From NCBI GenBank assembly GCA_035325905.1, contig DAOKYY010000109.1, positions 1-10,185 of the forward strand: a stretch of DNA of 10,185 nt. The letters are read 5' to 3'. Numbering within the stretch: position 1 is the stretch's first letter; every line of letters begins with the position of its first letter. Below the pieces are notes generated by a model. It was not told the origin of the DNA. It saw nothing but the letters and a program-made list of their open reading frames with translations, and ran no database searches. Positions 1 to 6,779 of the stretch are shown here, piece after piece. A program made the translations under genes and the position numbers. This stretch comes from DYGX01 sp035325905 (GTDB taxonomy: Bacteria > Chloroflexota > Anaerolineae > Aggregatilineales > Aggregatilineaceae).

Positions 1-1
1 A

Positions 2-33
2 CCGGGGCGATCCCCTCTCGGAGACCGCCCCGG
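2..33 (-). terminator. Possible terminator hairpin downstream of the VWA gene
   Basis: An 8-bp perfect inverted repeat (CCGGGGCG at 2-9, CGCCCCGG at 26-33) lies 35 bp beyond the stop of the minus-strand VWA gene, with a 16-nt spacer. A T-run on the minus strand would fall before base 1 and cannot be seen, so this is a stem-loop with only a possible terminator role. It could equally end a plus-strand gene lying left of the window. The spacer holds ATCCCCTCTC, a word shared with the repeats at 5072, 8676 and 9191, but that match is too short to call a copy. Confidence 0.3.
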
Positions 34-68
34 CTGCTCTTGCTCATGGCTCAAAGCTCAGCCTATCG

Positions 69-2489
69 TTAACGGCTACCTCTCCCCACCACGCGCGACA
101 GGAACAGCGCCAGGACGCCGAGCAGCGCCAGCGCGCCGACGCACAGCATCGCGATCTGCGTCGTGCCCAGGCCCTCGTCGTCCGCGCCGACCTCGACAAT
201 CTCCGGGACTGGCGTCGCGGTCGCGGTTGGACGCGGCGTGCGGGTCGGGCCGGGCGTATCGGTCGGCTCCGGCGTCGGCGTGTCGCTCGGCTCCGGCGTA
301 TCGGTCGGCGCCTCGGTCGGCGTGGCGGACGGCTCCGGCGTGTCACTCGGCTGCGCGGTGTCCGTCACGGTCGGCGACGGCGTGACGGTGCGGGTCGCGG
401 TGTTCGTCGGCGTCGCGGTCCAGCTTTCGGCGGTCGAGGTCATCGCCAGCGCCACCTGGAGCGCCGTCGCGCTGGCGTCCGGCGTATCGCTCGGAACGGG
501 CGTGTCGGTCCAGCTTTCGGCGGTCTGCGTCATGGCGATCGCCGCCGTCGAGGTCAGGTCCGGCGTCGGGCTGGGCGTCACGGTATCGATCGGCTGCGGC
601 GTATTGGTGGGCGTCGCGGTCGCGGTGCTGGTCGGCTCCGGTGTATCGGTCGGCTCCGGCGAGGCGGTGCTGGTTGGCGCAGGTGTGTCCGATGGGCGCA
701 GCGTGCTGGTCGGCTCCGGCGAGGCAGTGCGCGTCGGCGCCGGGGTGTTGGTCGGACGCGGCGTGCGCGTTGGCGCGGGCGTATTGGTAGCTGGCTCTGG
801 CGTCGCGGTCCAGCTTTCGGCGGTCGTCGTCATGATCAGCGCCTGCGCGACGAGGGTGCCTGGCCGGTCGGGCGTATCGGTCGGTGGCGGCGTCGGCGTG
901 GACGTGGGCGCGGGCGTGTTGGTCGTCGTCGGTGTGGCGGAAGGCGTCACGGTCGGCGTGTGGCTCGGCGTGAAGGTGGGCGTAAAGGTCGGCGTATTCG
1001 TCGGCGTGGGCGAGGGCGTGATGAACAGGCGCGGGTCGAGCGTATAGCCGCGCGTGAAGCGCGTCGCCGCGCCGCCCGAGTCGACTTCCACGCTCAGGCT
1101 GTGCGCGCCGGGGCCGAACGGCATCAGGTCGAGGGTCGCGGCGTAAGGCGGCGCGGCGAACTCCTCGACCGGCTGCCCGTCCACCGCGATTGTGACGCGG
1201 TCAATCGGCTGCTGCGACCGCTCCGGCGTGATCGCGATCTCGACCGCGCCTTCTTCGAGGAACGCGCCGTCGTCCAGCCCCTCGATTGTGACGACCGGCG
1301 GCAGCGCGGCGACCGTTAGCGCGGCGTCGAGCGCGCGCGCCCCGCCGAGCGCGTCCTCGGCCTCGACCGTCAGCGTGTGCGCGCCGGGCGTCAGCGTGTA
1401 CGGGTCGATGGTCAATTCCGCCGCGACGGTGTTATCCACCGGCGGCCCGGCGCTGAGGTCCAGCGGCGCGCCGTCGATGCTGGCCGTGATCGCCCCCAGG
1501 CCGCGCGGCGCAGTCACGTGGGCGGTGATCGTCACCGGCGCGGCGATCTCGCCTTCCGGCACGCCTTCAAACGCGATCTGGGGGTAGAAATCAGGCGCGG
1601 TGAAGGGCTGGCTGTCCGCCACGCCGTTTACGCGCACTTCGAGCGTGTGCTCCGCGCCGTCCGGCTCGACCTCGCTGGTCAGCGTGATGACGTACTGCGT
1701 GCGCAGGTACGCCGCCAGGAAGCCGTATTGCTCGGCCAACGTGTCCGGCGTGGGCGAGAACAGCGCCTCGCCGCGCGTCTGGGCCGCCAGCGGCTCCAGG
1801 TAGGCTCGCTCGACGCCAAAGCCCAGCCCAAACGTGTAGAACGCGATGTTGTTAGCCGCCGCCAGCTCGATCGCTTCCTGCGGCCCGGCGGCGCTCAGCC
1901 GCCCGTACTCGTTGCCGTCGGTCAGCAGCACGACGTAGCGGCGCGGCGTCCCGGCCTGGGTCGCGAGCTGCGCGGCGTCGTAGGCCGCCTGGTAGAGCGC
2001 GGTCCGGCCATCGGCCACCAGGCTGTCGATTGCGGCGCGCAGCGCGTCGAAATCGGTCGTGAAGTCTTGCAGCAGGCGCACGGTCGAGTCGAACTCCATC
2101 AGCGCGACCTGGTCGCCGGGGCGCAGGCGGTCCAGAAAGGCGCGGGCCGCGTCCTGGGCGGCGGCCAGCGGCAGGCCGAGCATACTCTCGCTGGTGTCGA
2201 TCACCAGCACGACGGAGATTGGCAGGTTGTCCTGCGTGACGTTCTCGATTGCGGTGATGGTGGCGGGCTGGCCGTCGACCGTAATGTTGAATGCCTCCGC
2301 GCCGAGACCGGACACCGGCACCCCATACGGATCGACGACGTTGACCAGCAGCGTGATCTGCGGCAGGTCCTCGGCGACGACCTCGACGATCTCTACGCGG
2401 GTAATCCCGCCGTCTTCCTGGGCCGAGGCCGCGCCGCCAAGCGCCGCCAGCAGGATCAGGAGCAGTGATATCAACCGGAACGCGCGCAT
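69..2489 (-). CDS. Secreted von Willebrand factor A domain protein with Ig-like domains, Thr/Pro-rich stalk and C-terminal anchor
   Basis: An 806-residue surface protein. Residues 1-23 form a Sec signal peptide with likely cleavage after ASA. Residues about 88-270 are a VWA domain with a complete metal-ion-dependent adhesion site: DTSES at 98-102, Thr163 in GRTALY and Asp191 in LLTDGNEY. VWA domains of this kind bind protein ligands through a divalent metal. Two Ig-like beta-sandwich modules follow (about 300-395 and 397-487), then a Thr/Pro-rich stalk (490-762), one membrane helix (about 779-797) and a basic tail. The product should stand outside the cell, held by its C-terminus. The frame stays open upstream to an ATG at 2606, but the ATG at 2489 is preferred because the signal peptide begins there and AGGGGG lies 4 nt upstream. 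The gene is divergent from the secreted-protein gene at 3047. The ligand is unknown. The VWA, anchor and strand calls are firm; a role in adhesion is inference. Confidence 0.9.
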   Translation of the reverse strand: MRAFRLISLLLILLAALGGAASAQEDGGITRVEIVEVVAEDLPQITLLVNVVDPYGVPVSGLGAEAFNITVDGQPATITAIENVTQDNLPISVVLVIDTSESMLGLPLAAAQDAARAFLDRLRPGDQVALMEFDSTVRLLQDFTTDFDALRAAIDSLVADGRTALYQAAYDAAQLATQAGTPRRYVVLLTDGNEYGRLSAAGPQEAIELAAANNIAFYTFGLGFGVERAYLEPLAAQTRGEALFSPTPDTLAEQYGFLAAYLRTQYVITLTSEVEPDGAEHTLEVRVNGVADSQPFTAPDFYPQIAFEGVPEGEIAAPVTITAHVTAPRGLGAITASIDGAPLDLSAGPPVDNTVAAELTIDPYTLTPGAHTLTVEAEDALGGARALDAALTVAALPPVVTIEGLDDGAFLEEGAVEIAITPERSQQPIDRVTIAVDGQPVEEFAAPPYAATLDLMPFGPGAHSLSVEVDSGGAATRFTRGYTLDPRLFITPSPTPTNTPTFTPTFTPSHTPTVTPSATPTTTNTPAPTSTPTPPPTDTPDRPGTLVAQALIMTTTAESWTATPEPATNTPAPTRTPRPTNTPAPTRTASPEPTSTLRPSDTPAPTSTASPEPTDTPEPTSTATATPTNTPQPIDTVTPSPTPDLTSTAAIAMTQTAESWTDTPVPSDTPDASATALQVALAMTSTAESWTATPTNTATRTVTPSPTVTDTAQPSDTPEPSATPTEAPTDTPEPSDTPTPEPTDTPGPTRTPRPTATATPVPEIVEVGADDEGLGTTQIAMLCVGALALLGVLALFLSRVVGRGSR
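204..1022 (-). repeat. Degenerate Thr/Pro codon repeats encoding the stalk, with three TAESWT units
   Basis: About 270 codons built from short degenerate units such as PTPTNTP, EPTDTP and APTRTP. Low-complexity stalks of this kind are common in Chloroflexota surface proteins. A distinct motif, A-x-x-M-T-x-T-A-E-S-W-T-x-T-P, interrupts it three times, near residues 550-564, 650-664 and 680-694. Its DNA core GTCCAGCTTTCGGCGGTC (plus strand) is identical at 418-435, 508-525 and 808-825. Identical cores in otherwise diverged repeats point to recent duplication or gene conversion inside the stalk. Confidence 0.85.
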
Positions 2490-2619
2490 AAGACCCCCTG
2501 GAGAAGCGTGCGGCTCAATGCTCTGGCGCGCCGACGCTTCCGACGCTGTGTTCTGCACGGTGTAATGCTTGTTATTGTACATCGGTCTAGAAATTCTGCT
2601 GAACAAAAGCGGTCAGAAG

Positions 2620-2673
2620 CAGCGAAGGGCAGCGCAAGGCAGCTAAAGGCAGCAAAGAGCAGCAAGAAGCAGG
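2620..2673. repeat. Tandem repeat with exact 10-bp period, consensus near CAGCRAARGG
   Basis: Five consecutive 10-bp units, each starting with CAGC (2620, 2630, 2640, 2650, 2660), followed by a sixth start, CAG, at 2670. The variable half of each unit is almost purely purine: GAAGGG, GCAAGG, TAAAGG, AAAGAG, AAGAAG. The period stays exact while the units diverge. The array sits about 80-150 bp upstream of the TATAAT box at 2771. A related pair of units occurs at 10131-10150. Confidence 0.75.
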
Positions 2674-2698
2674 GGGCGGAGGGAGGGGGTGGCTGGGG
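2672..2698 (+). other. G-quadruplex-type motif upstream of the 3047 promoter
   Basis: Four guanine runs at 2672-2676, 2681-2683, 2685-2689 and 2695-2698, separated by 4, 1 and 5 bases. This meets the usual G3+N1-7 pattern on the plus strand. It directly follows the 10-bp repeat array. Folding in vivo is not shown by sequence alone. Confidence 0.5.
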
Positions 2699-2750
2699 CT
2701 TCGCGCGCCGCGCGCTCGTCGTAGTCTCGCCGCTCGCGCCTGTTCTAATC

Positions 2751-2776
2751 TTGTAGGAGAAAATTTCCTGTATAAT
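2751..2776 (+). promoter_or_regulatory. Candidate promoter (TATAAT) with overlapping imperfect palindrome
   Basis: A perfect -10 hexamer, TATAAT, lies at 2771-2776 in a local AT-rich stretch, which stands out in this GC-rich region. The best -35-like word, TTGTAG at 2751-2756, leaves only a 14-bp spacer, so the -35 is weak or an activator is needed. An imperfect palindrome (AGGA at 2755-2758, TCCT at 2766-2769, about AAAATT) sits just before the -10 box, where an operator could act. Transcription from here would give a leader of about 260 nt before the gene at 3047. Confidence 0.4.
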
Positions 2777-3046
2777 GAATGTTGTCAAGATAAGTTGCAG
2801 GTATGGCCTACCCCCTGGCCTGCGTTCTCTCGCCACGCGCTTTCTATGCTGTTCCGTTTGTGTTTCCTCACCCCGTTCTGCCGTTAGAGATCGCTCGCGA
2901 ACGAATCGCACACTTCACTCTCACTACCGCCACGCCCTTCGTTCTTATCTCGCTCCCAGCTTGCATCGAATGCTCTGGCGCATCGATGCCGCCACGCTCT
3001 TTCGCTCGATGTACTTAGAGTTACACCCTGTGGGGGGAGATAGACC

Positions 3047-5065
3047 ATGAGCATCAAACGATTATTCTGTCTGGCCGGGGTCATACTGTGCCTCGGACTC
3101 GCCGCCGGGCTGGCCGCCGTCGCGACGGTAGGCGCCCAGAGTAGCAGCGATCCGGCGCAGCCGACCGAAGAGCCGCCCCCAGGCGAGCATCCGCACGTCA
3201 CCGAAGAACCCTTGCCGGTCGAGCCACCGCCTCCTGTTGAGGAAGCGCCGCCGGTTGCGCCCGCGCTACAACCACAGCAAGCTGCCGAGCCGGTGGTCAG
3301 CCTGACCGTTACCTCGGCCACCTACGAGGAAGCGCACACCTGGGACATCGAGAAATATGTCGATCGCACCGCCCACACCGGCCTGCCGGGCGATCTGCTG
3401 GAGTGGGGGTGGACGGTCCGGCTGAACGAGTCGTGGGTGGAACAGAACTACGCGGTCACTGGCGAGTTTAGCGTGACCAACCCCGGCCCGGCTCCGATCA
3501 CCCTGTATATCTGGAATCGACTGAACGACTACACGCCAGGAATCGTCTCGTCCTGCGCTGGCGGCGAGTGGGATAGCGACAATTGGCTGCTGACCGTCCC
3601 GGCGGGCGGCGCCGCGACCTGCGGTTACACCGCCCACCCGACCTCGCTGGAAGCCTCGCAGGTCATTCTCAGTGCCGGCGATTACACCGCGACCGTGGAC
3701 TTCACCTTTGCGAAGATCGTGCTGAACGGCAGCGCGATTGTCACCGACGAGCAGACTCCAGCCCTGGCAGGCGGCGTGACCGTCGAAGCGGGCGGCGGTT
3801 CCTGGGTCTGGACGCAGCCGCAGAGCCACGTTTGCTCGACTGACCCGGCCGGCTACGGCGCTGAGGGGTCGTATAGCAGCACCATTTCGAACACCGCGAC
3901 TGTAAGCGGCAGCGACGGCCAGATCGACACGGCATCGGCTAGCACGACCTACACCTGCTATCAGGCGCTGGCGGTGCCGGACATCAGCGTCACGGCCAGT
4001 CACTACTTCGAGCGTATCTGGAATTGGGACCTCTCTAAAGAGGAGAGTGGTTTCTACAGCCTGTACGCGGGCCAGAGTGTCTCGCATACTTTCACGATCA
4101 CGGTGACTTCGGGCGGGTATGATGACTACAACGACGGCGTGAAGGGCACTATCACGATCGCCAACCCGCGGGACACCGAGGCCATGACGCTCGACAGCGT
4201 GACGCTCATCGCGCACAGCACCGACCCGCAGACTTCCGTCGAAGCGGTCGTGGACTGCGGCGGCTCGCTGGTCATTCCGGCGGGCGGCAGCCTGACCTGC
4301 ACCTATGATACCGGGCCGATCGGGAGTTATGTCACGCTCGGCCCGGCGGTCACGGCGACGGTGGTCGTGCTCGGCGAGAACGCGTTGCACTATCACTACG
4401 TGTCCGAGTGGATCACGTTCAGCACCACCCCGGCGGTCGAGATCGACCCCGTGGTGACGGTGGACGATAATCAGGTCGAAGGCGAGAACTGGACGGCCGA
4501 CCGCGCCGATGGCACGTGGAGCTACGAAACGGTCTTCGCGTGCCCCACCGACCGCAAGCTCTACACCAACCGGTTTTACTCGAATCTTTACTGGAATGAT
4601 GTCTATCTCTACTCGGACGGGAATCAACTGGACTGGGTTTCCAGGGTTGTCTCCCTCGAGTGCGCGCAGAACTGCACGCTGGCAGCCGACTACTGGAAGA
4701 CGCACTCCAGCTATGGCCCGGCGGCCTACGACGACGCCTGGGCGCAGGTGGGCGAAGACGCGCCATTCTTCTTAAGCGCACAGACCTACTACCAGGTGAT
4801 GCAGCAGGCGGCGCGCGGCAATGCCTATTACATCCTGGCGCAGCAATATATCGCGGCTCAGCTCAACTTCGTGCGGGCCGATCCGGCGGCGGCGCAGGCG
4901 GCATTTGACCAGGCTACACTGCTGTTCAACGCTTATACACCGGCGGACATCGCGGCGCTGAAGGGCAGCGATGATGTCCGCAAGACCTTTATCGCGCTGG
5001 CCGAGACGCTCAGCGCCTACAATCGCGGCGCCCTCGGCCCCGGCGCTTGCAAAGGCAAACGATAA
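3047..5065 (+). CDS. Secreted two-module beta-sandwich protein with C-terminal YWKTH-type domain
   Basis: A 672-residue exported protein. Residues 1-30 form a signal peptide with likely cleavage after VGA, and residues about 36-80 are a Pro/Glu-rich linker. Two tandem copies of a ~230-residue module follow. SLTVTSATYEEAHTWDIEK (85-103) matches DISVTASHYFERIWNWDLSK (312-331); each module then has a Cys pair around a PAGG turn (Cys170/Cys192 and Cys404/Cys418), then CSTD (263) or CPTD (499), and ends in a Cys near 304 or 539. Modules opening this way occur in secreted bacterial proteins (from memory). Residues 539-668 form a compact alpha-helical-looking domain that begins CAQNCTLAADYWKTH, continues RGNAYYILAQQYIAAQLN (590-607) and ends at Cys668. 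It resembles the widespread but poorly characterised domain whose consensus starts CTxTQGYWKTH. No membrane anchor or sorting signal is seen at the C-terminus. GGGGGGAG 7 nt upstream supports the ATG. Function is unknown; a cell-surface or matrix role is inferred. Confidence 0.85.
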   Translation: MSIKRLFCLAGVILCLGLAAGLAAVATVGAQSSSDPAQPTEEPPPGEHPHVTEEPLPVEPPPPVEEAPPVAPALQPQQAAEPVVSLTVTSATYEEAHTWDIEKYVDRTAHTGLPGDLLEWGWTVRLNESWVEQNYAVTGEFSVTNPGPAPITLYIWNRLNDYTPGIVSSCAGGEWDSDNWLLTVPAGGAATCGYTAHPTSLEASQVILSAGDYTATVDFTFAKIVLNGSAIVTDEQTPALAGGVTVEAGGGSWVWTQPQSHVCSTDPAGYGAEGSYSSTISNTATVSGSDGQIDTASASTTYTCYQALAVPDISVTASHYFERIWNWDLSKEESGFYSLYAGQSVSHTFTITVTSGGYDDYNDGVKGTITIANPRDTEAMTLDSVTLIAHSTDPQTSVEAVVDCGGSLVIPAGGSLTCTYDTGPIGSYVTLGPAVTATVVVLGENALHYHYVSEWITFSTTPAVEIDPVVTVDDNQVEGENWTADRADGTWSYETVFACPTDRKLYTNRFYSNLYWNDVYLYSDGNQLDWVSRVVSLECAQNCTLAADYWKTHSSYGPAAYDDAWAQVGEDAPFFLSAQTYYQVMQQAARGNAYYILAQQYIAAQLNFVRADPAAAQAAFDQATLLFNAYTPADIAALKGSDDVRKTFIALAETLSAYNRGALGPGACKGKR

Positions 5066-5071
5066 ATTCGG

Positions 5072-5170
5072 CCCCCTAAAAAAATCCCCTCTCTGTAGTT
5101 GAAGAGTGCGGAGAGGGGATTTCAAATCGCGCCTGCCGCTGTCTTTCTCTTCATTTTTGAGAGGGACAGG
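5072..5170. repeat. Diverged copy of the palindromic repeat family found at 8676 and 9191
   Basis: This stretch follows the order of the repeats at 8676 and 9191: CCCCTAAA, then TCCCCTCTC, GAGAGGGGA, TTCAAA(C/T)CGCGCC(C/T)GCC, a T/C-rich stretch and GAGAGGG. The first hairpin is a perfect 12-bp stem (5082-5093 with 5111-5122) but its loop is 17 nt instead of 5. The second hairpin has largely decayed. The outer terminal repeat is not clear on the left side. It starts 7 bp after the stop of the secreted-protein gene. Confidence 0.75.
5078..5122 (-). terminator. Hairpin followed by a T-run on the minus strand
   Basis: On the minus strand the 12-bp stem (5122-5111 with 5093-5082) runs straight into seven T residues (A-run at 5078-5084 on the plus strand), the classical intrinsic terminator form. 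On the plus strand the same stem follows the stop of the 3047 gene but lacks a T-run. No minus-strand gene ends here, so it may block antisense transcription into the 3047 gene, or the resemblance may be incidental to the repeat. Confidence 0.4.
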
Positions 5171-5210
5171 GATGCAGAGATTGAACGCCCGCTGGCCCGC
5201 TGAGCAGTAT

Positions 5211-5240
5211 TTGCGCGGGTCGCATTTTTCCAACTAAAAT
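5211..5240 (+). promoter_or_regulatory. Candidate promoter of the ugp gene cluster
   Basis: TTGCGC at 5211-5216 and TAAAAT at 5235-5240 are separated by 18 bp. The -10 is a one-mismatch match and the -35 matches only three positions. A 12-bp self-complementary GC palindrome (5249-5260) follows in the would-be leader. No other good promoter is seen in the 279-bp gap before the gene at 5345. Confidence 0.3.
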
Positions 5241-5344
5241 CCCGGTAACGGCGCGCGCCGCCGGGCGCAGAACCCCGGCCCTGGCGTCCTGCCGGAAGTT
5301 AGCTTTACTCGTAGCTTGTTCAGGTTTTTTTCGGAGGACATCTC

Positions 5345-6664
5345 ATGACAAAACGCTTCAAGACGCTGTCCGCGCTCGTGGTCTTCGTGGCGATTGTGGC
5401 CGCCATGGTCGCGCCGGTCGCCGCGCAGGACGACGTGACGACGATCACGTTCTGGCACGCCATGAGCGGCAGCCGGGCCGAGGTCGTTCAGCAGATTGTG
5501 GACGCCTTCAACGAGGCGAACCCGGATGTCAACGTGGTCGCGGAGTTCACTGGCAGCTACGCCGAGACGCTGACCAAGGCGCTGGCCGCTTTCCAGGCTG
5601 GCGAGCCGCCGAACATCGTCCAGGTCTACGAAGTCGGCACGCGCACCATGCTCGACTCCGGCGCGATCATCCCGATCATGGAAGTCAGCGGCGGCGCGCT
5701 CGATCAGAGCCAGTTCGTCGAGCCGATCGTGAATTACTATGCGATCGACGGTGAGCTACGCTGCATGCCGTTCAACAGCTCCACCGCCATGATCTACTAC
5801 AACAAGGATATGTTTGAGGCCGCCGGCCTTGACCCCGAGCAGCCCCCGACGACCTTCCAGGAAGTCTACGATATGGGCAAGCAGATCGTGGACTCCGGCG
5901 CGGCCCCCTACGCCATTTCCTTCGGCTGGCCCGCGTGGATCCTGGAGCAGATGTACGCCAAGCATAATATCCTGCTCGCCAACGAGGGCAATGGCCGCCA
6001 GGGCTTGGCGACCGAAACCTACTGGAACAATGAGTTCGGCGTGGCCGTGCTGACCGAGTGGCAGAAGTGGGCGAATGACGGCCTGCTGTTCTACGGCGGG
6101 CGCGAGTATTCGGCCAACGACCCCTTCATCGCCGGTGAGTTCGCCATGCTGGCGCAGAGCACGTCCAGCCTGGGCGGGATCGAGCGGGCGGTCGAGTTCG
6201 AGCTGGGCACCGCCTTCCTGCCGCGCCTCGAAGGCTATGACGAGGTTGGCAACAACGTCGTCGGCGGCGGCTGCCTGTGGACAATGGCCGGCGCCAGCGA
6301 AGAAGAGCTGGACGCCATCTGGCGCTTCTACCAGCACCTCTCGTCCACCGAGATGGACACTATCTGGCACAAGGGCACCGGCTACTTCCCGGCCAGCAAC
6401 GCCACCGTCGAGGCGCTGGAAGCGGAAGGCTGGTTCGAGCAGAACCCGAACTTCCGCACCGCGTTCGATCAGATTCTCGCCGGAAACAACACGCTGGAGT
6501 CGGCAGGCGTTCTGCTCGGTGACTTCGTCCTGATCCGCGATATCGTCGGCGCGGCGATCGAGGACGTGGTGGTCAACGGGGTCGATCCGCAGGAAGCGCT
6601 CGACTTCGCGACCGAGGAGTCGAACCAGGTATTGGCGGACTACGCCAGCCTGTTCGCCGAATAA
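5345..6664 (+). CDS. ugpB: sn-glycerol-3-phosphate ABC transporter substrate-binding protein, UgpB-like
   Basis: A 439-residue extracytoplasmic binding protein, about the length of E. coli UgpB. It delivers sn-glycerol-3-phosphate or glycerophosphodiesters to the UgpA/UgpE channel. It shares long stretches with E. coli UgpB as remembered: TITFWHAM (33-40), IVQVYEVGT (91-99), PFNSSTAMIYYNKD (142-155), AGLDPEQPP (160-168), GWPAW (194-198, versus GWQGW), GGGCLW (307-312), WHKGTGYFP (341-349) and LGDFVLIRDIV (391-401). The two Trp of GWPAW correspond to the pair that contacts ligand in E. coli, which favours a glycerol-phosphate ligand over a plain sugar. Residues 1-27 are a signal peptide ending APVAA-Q. 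There is no lipobox Cys, so it does not look like a lipoprotein. GGAGG at 5333-5337, 7 nt before the ATG, supports the start. The permease genes follow after a 259-bp gap containing hairpins. Confidence 0.88.
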   Translation: MTKRFKTLSALVVFVAIVAAMVAPVAAQDDVTTITFWHAMSGSRAEVVQQIVDAFNEANPDVNVVAEFTGSYAETLTKALAAFQAGEPPNIVQVYEVGTRTMLDSGAIIPIMEVSGGALDQSQFVEPIVNYYAIDGELRCMPFNSSTAMIYYNKDMFEAAGLDPEQPPTTFQEVYDMGKQIVDSGAAPYAISFGWPAWILEQMYAKHNILLANEGNGRQGLATETYWNNEFGVAVLTEWQKWANDGLLFYGGREYSANDPFIAGEFAMLAQSTSSLGGIERAVEFELGTAFLPRLEGYDEVGNNVVGGGCLWTMAGASEEELDAIWRFYQHLSSTEMDTIWHKGTGYFPASNATVEALEAEGWFEQNPNFRTAFDQILAGNNTLESAGVLLGDFVLIRDIVGAAIEDVVVNGVDPQEALDFATEESNQVLADYASLFAE

Positions 6665-6686
6665 GCCATTACGATGCGCGTTGCCG

Positions 6687-6715
6687 CCGGGGCGCGCACT
6701 GCTGCCGCGCCCCGG
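6687..6715 (+). terminator. Strong stem-loop 3' of ugpB
   Basis: A perfect 10-bp GC stem (CCGGGGCGCG at 6687-6696, CGCGCCCCGG at 6706-6715) with a 9-nt loop lies 22 bp after the ugpB stop. Only a weak T-containing tail follows (TTCACCTTAC). Such stems between a binding-protein gene and its permease genes commonly stabilise or partly terminate the transcript, making more binding protein than permease. That role is inferred here. Confidence 0.55.
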
Positions 6716-6757
6716 TTCACCTTACCCCTGGCTCGGACTGGGCCGGGGGGAGGCTGG
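6714..6757. repeat. Internally deleted remnant of the palindromic repeat family
   Basis: GGTTCACCTTACCCCT at 6714-6729 matches the left end of the repeats at 8676 and 9191 (GGTTTACCTCACCCCT) at 14 of 16 positions. About ten bases later GGGCCGGGGGGAGG matches their right end (GGGCCGGGGGTGAGG) with one gap. The two internal hairpins are missing, leaving little more than the two ends. Confidence 0.5.
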
Positions 6758-6779
6758 CTTGCAAGAAGCTGGTGGGTCG

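Larger units (their letters stand above)
2490..3046. other. Divergent intergenic region between two surface-protein genes
   Basis: 557 bp with no convincing gene; short open frames here lack coding character. It holds a 10-bp-period repeat (2620-2673), a G-rich run (2672-2698), a promoter for the plus-strand gene (about 2751-2776) and its long leader. A weak minus-strand -10 candidate, TACAAT (ATTGTA at 2574-2579), could serve the VWA gene, but no good -35 accompanies it. A 13-bp word, AATGCTCTGGCGC, occurs twice in the same orientation, at 2517-2529 and 2969-2981, close to both start codons. The second copy forms the loop of a 7-bp stem (GCATCGA at 2963-2969, TCGATGC at 2983-2989). Confidence 0.6.

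Noticed and set aside
10..19. ATCCCCTCTC at the left edge as another copy of the palindromic repeat
   Set aside because: Only ten bases match and the rest of the repeat order (TTCAAACCGCGCC, second hairpin) is missing.
163..1047. Plus-strand open frame of 294 codons rich in Val, Gly and Ser, opposite the Thr/Pro stalk
   Set aside because: Its low-complexity protein is what the Thr/Pro codon repeats give when read antisense. The minus frame has a signal peptide, VWA motifs and an anchor, and the plus frame has none.
1377..2468. Long Arg-rich plus-strand open frame opposite the VWA domain
   Set aside because: High GC content keeps antisense frames open; the product is Arg/Gly/Val-rich with no recognisable motifs, while the opposite frame has a full metal site.
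2490..2606. N-terminal extension of the VWA protein from an ATG at 2606
   Set aside because: The extension would bury the signal peptide 39 residues in. The ATG at 2489 has a well-placed AGGGGG and opens directly into the signal peptide.
2775..3050. Small open frame of 91 codons in the leader of the 3047 gene
   Set aside because: No ribosome binding site of quality, no coding character, and it runs over the start of the supported gene in another frame.
3266..4705. 479-codon minus-strand open frame opposite the secreted protein
   Set aside because: Arg/Ala/Val-rich antisense shadow with no motifs; the plus frame has a signal peptide, duplicated modules and conserved Cys residues.
5249..5260. 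Self-complementary CGGCGCGCGCCG as a LacI-type operator for ugp
   Set aside because: It lacks the usual flanking half-site pattern, and alternating CG palindromes are expected in DNA this GC-rich.
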